Assembly: GCA_033060915.1 (NCBI GenBank)
Contig: CM065392.1
Location: forward strand, 10,397,501-10,461,500
Direction of reading: 5' to 3'
DNA length: 64,000 bases
Origin: Euryodendron excelsum
Taxonomy: Eukaryota > Streptophyta > Magnoliopsida > Ericales > Pentaphylacaceae
The notes under the pieces are model-generated. The model had not been told where the DNA came from. It did not search any database and saw only the letters and a list, made by a program, of their open reading frames with translations. Position numbers and translations under genes: made by a program. Positions 47,292 to 60,005 of this stretch are shown here, in pieces. Position 1 is the first letter of the stretch, and each line of letters begins with the position of its first letter.

Positions 47292-49288
47292 TGTTGGCCT
47301 AAAAGGCAACCCAAGAAGGGAGGGGGGTGAATTGGGTTTTTCGAAGATTAATAACAATTAAGATTAATTAAAATTAATCTAAACAATGCAACAATGATCA
47401 ATATATATGTAATGCAACGTAATCAGCAGAAGAGAAGAAAACAGAGCAATAGAAAGAACACAAAGATTTATCGAGGTTCAACCACAATCTGTGGGCTACG
47501 TCCTCACCCCAAGATCCCCTTGAAGTTTTCCTCTACTATGCAATCTCTAATTACAAATCAGTGCTAATTGACCAAGTGCTCAGCGCACTATACACAAGAA
47601 CTTCTATCCAAGTTCTTCAGCTACCAAGTGGTTTTGTCCAAGCTCCACTCAAACTTACAAGAGTTTTTCTTTCTTAAGAGAACTCTCAAACTCTCACTTA
47701 AAAGTGTATAAAGATATACAAGTAACTCACAAACTCTCTAACAAGAGTAGATTATATAATCAAAGCTCACAAAGTGAAGACAAGAGGAATGTTCAGGAAT
47801 TTCAGTTGATTAGTCAGTGGATTCTTGTTTCTTGTCTCTCTTCTTATTATAAATGCAGCTGGAAGCTTGTATATAAACTCCTGTATTGATTTCATTCGTT
47901 AGAGGTTGTTGGGGCTCATTTAATGCACGTTCAGTCCGTTATAATGTTAGAAAAACTAGTCATTATATCCCAGGGGTCGACTCCAAGCTTAAAGAGTCGA
48001 CTCTTCTGGTTCTGCATTTGCCAAATATTATCCACTGTCTCCATGAGTCTACTCTTCATATTAATGAGTCGGCTCATTGATTATTCTGTCTTCATGGGGC
48101 GACTCTTCAATTCCATGAGTTGACTCTTTATAGATAAATTTTACTTCAGTCATCATGAGTCGATTCTTTATATTCAAAGGGTCGGTTCATTGATCATTTG
48201 ATCTTCAGGTTTTCTGCTTCTGTCTTCAGGAGTCGGCTCCTCACTTTCATGAGTCGGCGCATTGCACATTTTGTCCTCAAGTCATTTGCGTCTGTCTTCA
48301 TGAGGCGACTCTTTATTGTAATGAGTAGGCTCATTGCCTAGAAATATGTTTTCTGACTTACAATGATCCAGTTCATCTCAACAATAGTATAAGATCTGTA
48401 AGGAGTCTTCTGTTTGGGGTATGATAATCAATCAAAACTCTTTAACTCATCAGAGATAACTTCTATTCAATCTGGATTGAATCATTCATTTGGTATTCAA
48501 CTCTTCTTGACTTTCAAACTGTCAGGTCTTCATTCAATCAACTTTGATCTTCTTCTTCTTTGTTTGCCCAGCTTCCTCTTTCATTGTAAAACAATATCTT
48601 TTAATGTCAAGCTTTCTCTATTATGTAGAGCTTCACAATGTTTCATTGGTGATTTCTTCTCTTTGCTAACAATTATTCTTTCTTCTTTAAAATCACTTGA
48701 ATGAGACTTTTGTAAGCTTGATGAAATCTCTTCATACACAGTGTCTTCATTGATTCTTTATATCTCAGAAGAATTCTTCACTTGGATTCCATGTAGAGAT
48801 TAGGTAATCAAGATGAATCTCCTTCTTAAGCAACTTCCAATCACCCTTTCTTGAATTTAAACTTTTGCACATTTGATGAAGTCTTCTCTTAAGCATTTTC
48901 AATATCTTCATAATCAGATTATTTTCAACTAACTTCTGCAGACTCTGATGAAGTCTTCTATTATTTTGAGTGCAAGACAACTTTATTGAGTCTATGCATA
49001 CTTGATGAAAGCCTTATTTGAACACCTTCAATCTCTTCAAATACAAATAATCTGTTTGAAGTGGAAATAGGCATCAATGCTCTGTTCGGTTCATTGCATA
49101 GCTCTTGGAGTTCATTGCTTGATTTTACGCTTGTTGTGGATTCACTTTGATAAGTATTAGACTTAAAATTGAACTTTAAGTCTAAATTATAAACTTTATT
49201 AATCTAGACACTAAGTAAATGCATTAGTAAAATAATACAAGGTTTAGTTATCATCAAAATCAACATGGGAATCAACCTTGAGTCAACA
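47292..49288 (-). repeat. Copia-1 LTR B, 1997 bp
   Basis: In minus orientation starts TGTTGACTCAAGG (49288) and ends GGCCAACA (47292). A PBS lies on its 5'-internal side (47278) and a polypurine tract (AAAAAAGGGGAAGAT) on the other side (49289-49303), so it works as 5' LTR of one copy and 3' LTR of another. It contains repeated GAGTCGACTC/GAGTCGGCTC motifs between 47985 and 48330. Confidence 0.85.
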
Positions 49289-50261
49289 ATCTTCCCCTTT
49301 TTTATGATGACAAAACCTTTGCAAGATAAGTTCATATATAATTAAATGAAATGGTTAGAGTTAAATATCATACCAGTAGAGAATTCTCCCTTTGTTTCGT
49401 AATTAAGCAAATGATGCTTAGAGGACAGAAGACTTTTCAAAAACACTTTTAGAGAGTTTTTGTCAGTAAATTCAAAAATAAATTGAGCGAAATGATTCAT
49501 GTTACTCCCCCTGAGAACATGCTTTATATATATCAAACAACATTTATTTCATTTCATTTCCATTTCTTGTCCAATTCTTGTTCCCCCATAAAGTTTATAC
49601 ATACTCAATCTTGAACAAATTCTTCTCCCCTATATTTATCAAATTCTTCTTGTCAAATTTTCTCCAATTCTAAGTTATGTGCAATCATTTTTCCAACAAA
49701 CACACATAGTTCAATTCTTCTCCCCAATTCTAGTTATTGGTTTAAATTAAGCTCAATCTATCTTGTCCAATTTTGCTTCAATTCTTCTCCCCCTTTTTGT
49801 CAATTCATCAAAAAGAGAAAAATAGAGGAAATTATAGAAAGGTACAATAGTAGAAAAGATTAAAACAGAATAAATTGTATAATTAGGAAAGCAATCAAAC
49901 AAACAAGAATTCAAGGAGTCACATTGGGCATCAGAACAGAGTCATATTTCATTCATGTAACCACAATAAAAGTACAAAAAGTTGTACAGTGAACGTCCAC
50001 AAAAAGTATGCCAAAACAATCAAAACCAAAAAAAAAAGTGATAACAGGACCATGAGTGACAAAGTCATGACTAAAACTTTAGAGGATTTTAAGGAGGATT
50101 TTAAGGAGATGGAGATGGAAACGGTGAGAGATCAACAAAATCCAAGGCAGTGTTGGAAGGAAAAGGGTCTAGGCCTCAAACCATATGGCCTCCTTCGCAC
50201 AAATTGAGAGGCTAAGTTAGATGGTTTGGCTTGCTTCATTGGACTAGCGTTCTTTCTTGGT
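49289..50261 (-). mobile_element. truncated 3'-internal part of a second Copia-1 copy
   Basis: Aligns with 34275-35260 at high identity (polypurine tract, then the untranslated stretch and the Ser-Pro tail end of the env-like ORF). Similarity stops at TTTCTTGG (50260), where unrelated DNA (LTR X part c) begins. No LTR end or TSD is seen there, so this is a deletion breakpoint. Confidence 0.8.
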
Positions 50262-50774
50262 ATATTTCATTCTTTATAAGTTTGATTATCTATTATGAAC
50301 ACGTTGACAATTAGCTCATACCCACACAGACTGTTTTAACAAATAACGTGGAGATGACTGTTTGGTTCACTATAGTCTTGGTCTTAGCCGCGGTGGCATG
50401 CATATCGGTGTCAAGATGTCTTGTCTCGGGGCTTGGGAAAGCTCTTATTGTTTTGTTTTTAGTTTCTCATCATATTTATATAAGACGTTGCGATTTAAGT
50501 TATATTTATATTTTGCGTTAGCTTGAGATATGAGAGTTTATTATGTACCTGGGTTTGTAATGATGTAAATTGTTTATGGTTTACTTTTGATGTCCATTAT
50601 AGTATGTGAGGACAATTCTTGTTTATGTGTATATATATCATTGACGTATATTCTGTTGTGTTCTTTTTTGGGTGTATGTTAAGGTGTCGTTCGTAGGAAT
50701 GGTGACCTGTGCGATGATGCCTAGCCTAATGTGACATTAATGATGTCTAATTGGGATGGTGGTGTGATAGGAAT

Positions 50775-52060
50775 TTGATTTGATCCGGCTATAGTGCATA
50801 CGTATAATACCAAAAAATTTGATTTGATTAGCAAAAAGTAATCTATGTGATTAACATCATACCTTTGAGATATCTGTAGCTTGATTCCGAATATCAACAT
50901 GTATGATTTTCGAAATTTTTTGCTTTGACCTTGAATAACAACAATAACGAATCAACTGCTCGAACGTAACCTTAGGACTTTTGCTGTATTCGTCGTACAC
51001 ACCTTACTTCAGGGAGAGTGGGCTCGTAGTTACTAAAGTTTTTATCTCTCACAAGAACGTGTATCTGAGATTGTGAAATGCGTAATCTTTGCTGCTCATA
51101 TAGCGCGTGATATAGAGGCTATAGCAGGGACTATAGGATTAGTATAACTAGGGCTTCTTACACATATAAAGATTTCTAATCCAATCAAGATTAATTTCTA
51201 TTTATATTATTATAATTTATACTGATAATTGCATTCCCTGTCATACTAAGAATTATATTTTGAGCTCCATATTATTAAATATTTATTTATCTCCCCACGT
51301 TAAGATTAAAGATACTCGTTTATTAAATTAAGTTACTGAAAATTAAATTTAATACACTTACTTAATTCCTTGAGACCTTCCACATAACTTATTTGTTATG
51401 TCAGATTCATACTCTACTTGCAGAGTTTGACATAATCAAAACTTATAAGATTCCTCAAGGGGGCATCATCAATCCTTACACCCAGACGTAGATTTCATCC
51501 ATAATTAATATTTATCATACACGTAATGTTATCACCTAACTTACTGAGTTTATTGACCCATAAAGAATCTCACTCTTCTGTGAATCAAAACAATAAACAT
51601 CACATGCACGTGTCTAATAATTATATTAGGATTAAGAGCATAAGTACTTACAATAATCATGAGGTATTAATTATTTTATATAGTTAGTATAAAAACAATG
51701 ATATTAAAATGGTGCTGTACAATACGCACACAGTGAACTAGTATAAGTAGTTAGAACTATACAGCTTTTTATAGTCAAGACAGACCTATTAAAACCTTGT
51801 ACTTCAATCCTATTGATGGCATGTCTAGTTCTATTTAAGACTGTGAACTATATGCTTATATTCTATAAGAACCGATGATCTAATCTTATGTGTGTAAGCC
51901 GTACTCTATATACCATATCATTTACTATATATAATAAGAGATACGCATGCATAATCGTTAAATAAATAGTGCAATGTAAATATTGCTCACATAGATTCTC
52001 ATTAAAATGGAATAAATAATTTATTAATAAATAGTAAAGCCATTATATAAATCCTTAACA
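50775..52060 (-). repeat. Copia-2 3' LTR, main part
   Basis: Ends on plus with CCTTAACA (minus start TGTTAAGG), next to polypurine tract AGTCTAAGTGGGAGAT (52061-52076). The other LTR end lies at 18647, separated by LTR X. AT-rich, with no gene. Confidence 0.75.
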
Positions 52061-52333
52061 ATCTCCCACTTAGACTCAAAGCCATGTTGTAATGCATCTA
52101 AGTTGCATCACCTCTAAATGACTATCAAAAGTCTTGGCTGGTAAGCTTTTCATAGAAGGGCTTGCTAGGTTGTCTGCCAATACAATCTTGGTAACCACCA
52201 CATCACCTTTGCACACTATCTCGTATCAGGTGATACTTATGCTCAATGTGTTTTGCCCTTTTATGGGTCTTAGGTTCCTTTGAGTTAGCAATCACTCCGC
52301 TATTATCATAATAAATTATAATATGCAATTGTA

Positions 52334-55300
52334 CTAAAGGTGCCTCTCCGACAAAGTTACCAACACAAAATTCCTGAGCCAAACGGTCTTCTTGGTTGCC
52401 TCAGAGGCTGCCACATTCTCGACCTCTATGGTGGAATCAGCAACACATGATTGCTTGATACTCTTCCAACTAATGGCTCCATCTCCTAGGGTAAACACAT
52501 TTTTTGAGGTTGATTTCTTAAAATCTTTATCTGACTGAAAATATAAGTCTGTGTACCTAATGGGTACTAGACCATCTACTTGGAAAACCAACATATAATC
52601 CTTAGTCCTTTTTACGTACTTGATTATATTCTTTACCATAGTCCAGTGTTCATGCCTTGGGTTCGACTGATATCTACTAACTATGCCTACCGTAAAGTAA
52701 ATGTCAGGTCTAGTGCAAGGCATTGCGTACATGAGGCTTCCCATTGATGCATAAGGAACTGCCTTCATATTCTCTACCTCAATCAGTGTCTTAGGATACT
52801 GATCCTTAGTTAGAGAGATTCCATGTCTGAAAGGGGAGAACCCTTTCTTAGAATTCTGTATGCTAAACGGGCAAGAATCGTATAGATATAAATAGCTTGA
52901 GATAAACCTAACATACTTTGTTTGTGATCTCGTAAAATCTTGATCCTAACGATATGATCGGCTTCTCCTTAGTCCTTTATATCAAACTGTCTGGATAACC
53001 ATACCTTAACTGAAAATAACACTCTTATATCATTTTCGATGAGTAAGATATTATCCACGTACAGTACCAAGAACACCACCATGTTTCCACTGTGCTTCTT
53101 ATACACACACGACTCATCAATGCATTGATCAAAACCATAAGACTTAATGGCCTAGTCAAAGCGAGTGTTCCAAGATCTAGACACCTGCTTAAATCCATAA
53201 ATGAACTTTTTAAGCTTGCATACCATGTGCTTTGGCCTTTTGCTACAAAACCATCTAGCTACATCATATAGATGCACTCATCAATACTTTCATTAAGGAA
53301 AGCTATCTTGACATCCATTTACCAAATTTCGTAATCAAAATGAGTCGCAATGGATAAGAGAATCCGAATAGATTTTAGCATGGTTACTAGTGAAAAAGTT
53401 TCCTCATAGTCGATCTTCTCTTTTTCTGAGTGAACCTTTTTGCAACAAGCCTAGCCTTGAAGGTTTCCATCTTCCTGTCTGCTCCTCTCTTCTTCTTATA
53501 GATCCACTTCCATCTGATGGATTTTATCTCTTTGGGTGATTTTTCAAGATTCCAAACTTTATTGTAGTACATAGACTCCATCTCTAATTTCATAGCATTT
53601 TTCCAAAGTTCTACGTCTTTCTCTTGAAGTGCCTCGTTGTAGTTCACTGGTTCGGCATCCAGTTCATTAGGGATTCTATCGTTAAACTCTCCCAAGAACA
53701 TATACCGATCAGGTAGGTGTACAATCCTCCCACTACGACAAGGCACGACCCGTGTCTGTGTATTACAAGTGAATTGCTCTGCTGATTTCGATCCTTATGC
53801 ACCACCATCACGCCCTGGTTGTGGAACCAATTTGTTGATGGTATCCGCATGTTGTGGTTTAGTATCAACTTGAGTCACCAAATTCCTCCCACTACGACGA
53901 GGCAATGAGATGTCAATGACTCGGTCTTGTGGTGCTTCTTCTTATACTGTAAGTATTGAAGAAGCATGTGCTGCCCCATCTCCTCTAAGCTCTTCTACAA
54001 CAATCTTACTTCTAGGTTTGTGGTTCATTACATAGTCTTCTTCTAAGAATCAAATGTTGGTGCTAACAATGACCTTCTGATCCTTAAGATAATAAAATAA
54101 ACAACATTATTCCTCTAGGGTACTCAACAAAGAAACTGACATCTGTTCTCGATACCAACTTATCTGCTTTTCCTTTCAGCATGTACACTAGGCTACCCTA
54201 TATTCAAACATGCCGTAGACTAGACTTATGCCCATTCCATAGTTTTGTGGGAATAGTAGATACTGACTCAGATGGTTCCAAGTTTAGAATATATACTACT
54301 GTTTCAAGTGCATGGCCCCAAAACGAATTAGGCAAATCCGAATAACTTATTTTAGATCTGACCATATTCATGAGAGTCATATTCCTTCTTTGTGCTACAC
54401 TATTTTGTTGTGGCATACTGAGTGTAGACAACTAAGATTTAATTCTCTTGTCTGATAAGTAATCCACAAATTCTCTCAAGAGGTACTCCCCACCACGATC
54501 AGATCGCAGTGTCTTGAAACATTTACCACGACGCTTCTCTATTTCTGCTTTAAATACTCTGAATTTCTCAAAGCATGCAGACGTACGGCTCATCAAATGA
54601 ATATACCCATATCTTGAGTAAGCATCAATAAAAGTAATGAAATACTCTAAGCCACCTCTAGCCTGGATATTCATGGGGCCATATAAATCAAAGTGAACCA
54701 ATTCTAATACCTCTTTTGACCTAGTGCCTTTGGCCAAAAAGGGCCGCTTGATCATCTTACCTTCCAAGCAAGATTCACAGACTAGGAGTGTCTCCATTTC
54801 TAATGAACCTAATAGTCCATTCTGAACTAGTCTAGAAATTCGTCTCAGATTAATATGACCTAGGCGTATGTGTCAAAGATAAGTTTATTTAAATTCAGAA
54901 GGTTGCTTTCTCTTACATGACGGTATATTAGTGTTATTCAGTTCATTTAGTTACAGTGTATGAGAGATATAATTAATAATATAAAGATCATCCACCAATG
55001 CATAAGAACAGAAAAATGTTTATTTAACTTAATAACAACTGAGTTACTAAAATAAACAGAATATCTATTATCAACCAATCTAGAAACTAAAATCAAATTT
55101 TTTCTAATGGAAGGCACATAAAGAGAGTATTTTAATACTACAATCTACCAAATGAAATACTAATATCTTCTACTGTAACTGCTGACACTCTCGTGCCATC
55201 TCCCATCAAGATGTGAATCTCTCCATCATTAAGTTGGTGGTTTGCCAAAACCTCTGCAAAGAATTGTATATATGATTAGTGGCTCTCGTATATACACACT

Positions 55301-55343
55301 AGGTACTAGTAGATAACACTGCTAAACATGTTACAACTACTAG
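52334..55343 (-). pseudogene. Copia-2 pol, heavily degraded
   Basis: Read on minus from right to left. Traces of the protease/preintegrase region (HIRLGHINLRRISRLVQNGL, ~54830-54880), integrase (54432-54797: ESCLEGKMIKRPFLAKGTRS, HFDLYGPMNIQARGGLEYF, TLRSDRGGEYL; 54204-54431: MPQQNSVAQRRNMTL, SYSDLPNSFWGHALET), then a long stop-filled stretch, RT start (53387-53746: NYNEALQEKDVELWKNAMKL, KWIYKKKRGADRKMETFKAR), and RNase H (52334-52768: ASMGSLMYAMPCTRPDIYFT, GAISWKSIKQSCVADSTIEV). Older than Copia-1 by its mutation load. Left end of pol at the polypurine tract near 52076. Confidence 0.85.
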
Positions 55344-58300
55344 TGTCGCACCCTGATTTTTCACACTCAAGAAGACACGCAAGTGAAAAAATGCACGGTA
55401 CTCTCTAGTTAGAACTCATCTTCCCAGAAGGATGAGTGTGACTAGGTTTGAGTTTGAAATTGATTTGAACAAGGGCTTTTGAAAAAATTTTGGAGTCGCC
55501 ACCTATCATATTTAAAGACGTGTTAGGTCACCTAAAATTAAGTATAATTCGAAGACTAAACTTTGATTTTTCGAAAAGGTTTTGAAAATGTCCTTTTGGA
55601 GAGGGCTTTTAGAAAAAAGGTTTTTAGCAACCTTTTGAAAATGTTTGTAAAACCCTTTTGAAAAACGTGACTTTGGGTTAGTCTTTGAAACTAGAAATCT
55701 ATAGTTCGGGGGTTGGTTACATGTAGGGAAGATATCCTAAGATGATCACCCTACCCCGCCATTTCGATAGTTATATGTCTGTTCACCTTTAATTCACTCG
55801 CCTAAATCACTGGTTACTAGAAGTCCACTTGTATCCACTTTAAAATTTTGAAAATGAGGTCTGGTCATCACATTTTGGATGAATGATGCATGAGGCAAGT
55901 TTTGAAAAAGATATTTAAAAATAGGAAGTTTTTAAGTGATTTGAAATGGACATCTTGACTTGATAGAAATTTTTGAGAAGGGAACTTGAGTTGAAAGAAA
56001 GGTTAAGACCGCATTATTTTAGGTTGCCTACGTATCTCATTTGGTGAGAATTAGGTCATTCATAGTTTGGGCAAAGGCCCAATAGAAAAGGGGTGCATTG
56101 AGGCCGTTGGAATGCTTTTAAGACATCTTGAGGTCTTTGGAAAGGTTTGAAAACACTTTGAGGTCTTTGAAAAGGCTTGAAGACACTTTGAGGTTTTGAA
56201 AAAAAAGAACTTGAGAGTTTAGAAAAATGCCTTTGAAATAGAACTTGGAATGTTTGAAGTGTTTTTGAAATCGGGTTTAAAGATGATTTAAAACATTTTG
56301 GAAATTAACACAAGGGAGTTTTGAAATGTTTTTGAAACAATTCAAAGGAGTTTTGGAAGTGCTTTGAAACAATTCAAGAGAGTTTTGAAAATGTTTTAAA
56401 ACAACTCAAGGGAGTTTTGAAAATGTTTTAGAACCTTTAGAAGTAGAGTTTGGATTGGAAAAAGTTCTTCTAAACTTGTCTTGGAAAGGCTTTTGAAAAT
56501 TATTTTTGTGTACCTTATGAAAAGTACGTTGAATGTTTCATTACCCTGAAGAGGTTAGTCATTGAAGGACTAAACTTCTTTTGGCTATGAGTTTTGAAAA
56601 CATGTTTGAAAAAGGGGTTAGAGACTTTCCTTTTAGTTTTTAAAAGTTTAGGATTATAGAACCCTTCTTGAATATCTCACTTATATTTGAACAATTCTCA
56701 CCCTGGATGGATTTGGGTAGTTTCAAGAATGTGATGTTTGAAAATTATTTTTGAATAAAGATTTTGAAAATACTTAGGGTTTTGGAACTCTAATATGGAC
56801 AACCTTGAAGGTTCTATTTAATGTATCTCCTTCTCTTGGAATCCTTAAAACATTTTGAAAATAGTTTTTAAAAAATGTTAAGTATCTAGCCATTTTAGTC
56901 AAGACAAGTTTAAGAGAACTTCTTGGAAATATTTTGGGGATAGAGTAAGGAAGCATTTGAAAAGATTTTGGGGTTGAATTACAAAATCTCAAGAGAATGT
57001 GACGTTTTTTAAAGTGTGCTATGACAATGGTTTTGAATTGAAAAATCATTTGAAAAGGGGTATTTGAATTGAAATCTTGAAGCTCACTAACCTTAGTTGG
57101 GGTGACTTAAGGTTAACTAACTTGGATTAGGTTAACCTAAGGTTGGACAACTAGGGTTAGGTTGAACTAGGGTTAGATTGACCCAGGGTTAACTAACTAG
57201 GGTTAGGTTGACCTAGGGTTAAGGAGATCTAGGGTTAACTAACTAAGGTTAGGTTAACCTAGTGTTTGGGTAACTAGGGTTAGCTTAACGTAAGGTTTGG
57301 ATAACTAGGGTTAACTAACTTGGGTTAGGTTAATTTATGGTTTGGTTGACTAGGGTTAACTAACTTAGGTTAGGTTAATTTAGGATTTGGAGGTGTTCCA
57401 AGGTTAGCTAACTAAGGTTGGGTTAACTTAGGTTTTTGAAAGGTGGTTTTGAAAAATGATTTTAGACTAACATCTGGACCTAGTGGTTTTGAAAAATGGT
57501 TTTGGACTAGGGTTTGGATTTAGTGGTTTTGAAAAGGTGGTTTAATGCATGAATTTTGAAAAAGGGGTTTTGGAAACTATGATGTTTTGTAAAGGACTTG
57601 GAAAACAACTCTAAAGAGTTACATGAATTTTAAAAAAAATCATTGTTTAAAGATGAGCTCTAATCAAGTGTATAGTTTATATGGTTGATATTTGGAAACC
57701 ACTCCAAGGAGGGTTTCATTGGGACCATTATAACCACTAACTTAAAGAGAGCAAAATTTTTGAAAATCAATATGTAATGGTAGTTTTAGAAAACCGTTTT
57801 TCATGCAAAATAAAGAGAATAAATTTTTGAGAACCCTTCTTGGAGAGGGTTGTTTTGAAAATCACTTTTGGGGTGTAGAAAACCACTCTTGTGAACTAGG
57901 GTTCTTATGGTCAATAAATGAGGGGACCACTTAAGAGAGGGTTTCATGAGGGCCATTTCAACCACAAAACTCAGGAGAGCAAAGCTTTGAAAATCATATA
58001 GATAAAGACGGTTCGAAAACTATTTTAACAATAATGAAGACAAATGCCCTCTTGAAAACCTCTCTTGAGGAGAGTTGTTTTGAAAACCACTCTTAGGGTG
58101 AAGAAGACTAACTCTAATTAACTAGGGTTCATATGCTAAAGATAATAGGAAAACCACTCAAGAGAGGGTTCCAAGGGACCATTTCAACCACAAAGCCCAA
58201 GAGAGTAGCTTTTAAAAAACAATATAGAAGAGAAGGGTTGAAAGCCATTTTTATGCATATGAAATGTAAAGAAATGCAATGATGCAAAATATAGGTTAAG

Positions 58301-60005
58301 AGGCCAATGGAGGGCTTTCTAGAACATGAAAACTTAGGGTTTCATCCTAGGCTTCAATGAACCAACTCCTTGGAATTTTGAAGAAAACATTTTTATAAGG
58401 ATGACAATAGTAAGAGCAAAGCCAAGCATGCAATCCATGAGTATAAGAGCCATATGCAAAGAGGGTCATGAAGACATACAAGAGTAAAAGGCCACATAAC
58501 ATTGCAAGGTGCTCCAAGGCCATACCATCTTAAAGTAGGCTTGTGAGAGATCCCCCTACACGATGGCTCTCACAAGCTTTCCTCTAGGCATGATCTAGGA
58601 GCTTATTTGTTTCAAGCTTGCAATAAAGAGGGATAGAAGAAAGGGGTTAAAAGAGAAGAGTAGTCCAAGTGGACTAGGAGGGAGAAGAGAGGAGTGGGAG
58701 AGACATAAATCAAAAGGGAATACCATCTTTGTCTTCAAACCACTTTCAAGCTTCTATGGATGACTTGTCTTGAACTTGAATGGCCTTGAAGAGGCTTGAG
58801 GGGGGCTGAAAATGGCTCTTTTAATGCATTAAAAGCTTTGTAGATGGAATGTATAGGCTAGATAGAGGTTGAATCTAACTCAAGTGTTTGGAGGGTGAGA
58901 TGTATTGAGAACTTCGGAGTTCTGAGACTATTTTTACAGAGTTTCGCTACTGTTTTTGATTTTTGAATATGCAGGGGGAGACCTATATTTATAAGCAAAG
59001 GTTGAGGAAACTGGCGCATGTACTACATGCGCCTGTGCAATTTTTGCCCTACATGCAGCGGTACTGTTCCACAAACGCTGCACAGATTGCTGGTTTCGGG
59101 GATAGTGAGCCAAATTCCATTGCATTGATTTTTGCAAAGTCCTTGGCTTAGGGGTCATTGAGGCTCTGGATTTTTTACTTTAGTCTGCGGCTGTCATTAA
59201 TATTGTGACCTTTAAAATGAATTTTAGACTGCAGGTCTGGGGTACTTAACTCAGGGATTGTATTGAGAACAGGCTTTGGAATCTAGCGGTCGGATTCGCA
59301 AAGTTGGCAGTAAGCTGCACTTGGAGCATATTTTAGTTAAGTAGAGTCTTGATCTTTTACTTTTCTTTTCTTTGGGGAAGTGGTGTGCCTATCTTTAGCC
59401 CGTGTCTTATTTTTGCTAAGTTCCTTAGCAATGAAATTGGTAGAATCATGCAAATTGGGTTGAGCGGTGAGATGATGCGTAGGCTGTGGCTGGATGACAG
59501 CTTTTAGAGGTGAGGCTGACTCCTTTTGTTCTTCAAGGTTGGCTATGTTTGTGTGGGGGTAGTAATAATGAAATAGTGGTTTCTAGCCCTATCATTTTCT
59601 CTTCAAGTCCTGCTAATTCCTCCAATATCAAGCTTGCCCTTGCATAAGTTGGCGGCTAGGCAGCATTGAGGTTGAGGGAACAGTTAGAGTGGGCCTTTTG
59701 GATGCCATTGCCTTTATTAGCTCGAATATTTCATCTATTTTGCTTTTATCTCATTGATGTCCTCATGAGTGACAGGGTTGTTGGTTGTAGAAGCATTTGG
59801 TTCTGTTGCCATGATTAGGATCCGATACATAGTGAGGATCAGTTCTCGGATATCGAGTGTTCTGACCGGTTTCTTTCTTCTTTCTTTGTATCTATATTTT
59901 ATCCTTTGGGAATGGGGGAGAAGATGGGGAATAAGAAATAAGGTAAAAGTTAGTAAGTGTGTGTCTTAAATCGGGCAGAGGTTCGGCTATGGATGGGGTG
60001 CTACA
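55344..60005 (-). repeat. 3' LTR of the giant-LTR element, 4662 bp
   Basis: In minus orientation starts TGTAGCACCCCATCC (60005) and ends GGGTGCGACA (55344). TATA box at 58984-58996 (minus CTTATAAATATAGG), so U3 is about 1.0 kb and R-U5 about 3.6 kb. Open frames within (56774-57049, 58934-59158 and others) have no domain and fall in repeats. Confidence 0.8.
57086..57440. repeat. telomere-like CTAGGGTTAACTAACT tandem tract
   Basis: About 25 overlapping degenerate units built from TAGGGTTAG, GGTTAACTAACT and AGGTTAACCTAGG. TTAGGG-like phrases and GTTAAC palindromes alternate. The same tract stands at 62386-62745 in the other LTR with small differences. Confidence 0.85.

Larger units (their letters stand above)
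29347..50261 (-). mobile_element. Copia-1: Sirevirus-like copia, tandem and truncated
   Basis: Minus strand. Order from right: truncated 3'-internal segment (49289-50261), LTR B (47292-49288), primer site, gag, protease-integrase, RT-RNase H, env-like ORF, polypurine tract, LTR A (29347-34274). LTR B has element sequence on both sides, so two copies share an LTR. Long ~1.7-2-kb LTRs, two CCHC knuckles and an extra ORF after pol fit the Sirevirus (SIRE/Maximus) lineage. Two Tat-like LTRs are inserted in it. Its right edge at 50261 is a deletion junction with LTR X, not a natural LTR end. Confidence 0.8.
18665..50769 (+). mobile_element. solo LTR X (gypsy-type) split by 30 kb of insertions, TSD GGAAT
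   Basis: LTR pieces: 18665-19766 (starts TGTGAGACCC), 25028-25530 and about 50262-50769 (ends GTGTGATA). GGAAT occurs at 18660-18664 and again at 50770-50774. Rejoined length is about 2.1 kb. The style (TGTGAGACCC start, gagaga-rich leader, GTTAGGTGCTAAAGGAGG motif at 25308-25325) fits a Tekay/Del-like gypsy LTR (from memory). The last dinucleotide is TA in place of CA. Short plus frames in it (18984-19253, 24944-25355) are not genes. Confidence 0.8.
18647..55343 (-). mobile_element. Copia-2: Ty1/copia element, outermost host of the nested stack
   Basis: Minus-strand copia element. Its 3' LTR is split into 18647-18664 (TGTTGGGGACTGTGGAAT) and 50775-52060 (ending CCTTAACA). Joined across the GGAAT target site of LTR X these give one ~1.3-kb LTR with TG/CA termini. 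The polypurine tract AAGTGGGAGAT abuts it at 52061, and pol follows at 52334-55340. The 5' part is cut off at 55344 by a gypsy insertion and must lie right of the window. Confidence 0.75.

Noticed and set aside
48414..48704. 96-aa plus frame, with a similar one at 33493-33687
   Set aside because: The antisense strand of the two Copia-1 LTRs. Open by composition (Ser/Leu/Phe) and repeated only because the LTR is repeated.
57086..57440. Possible interstitial telomere array
   Set aside because: Units are degenerate, lack a run of TTTAGGG, and the tract sits at the same place in both LTRs. It is part of the LTR, not a chromosome-end relic.
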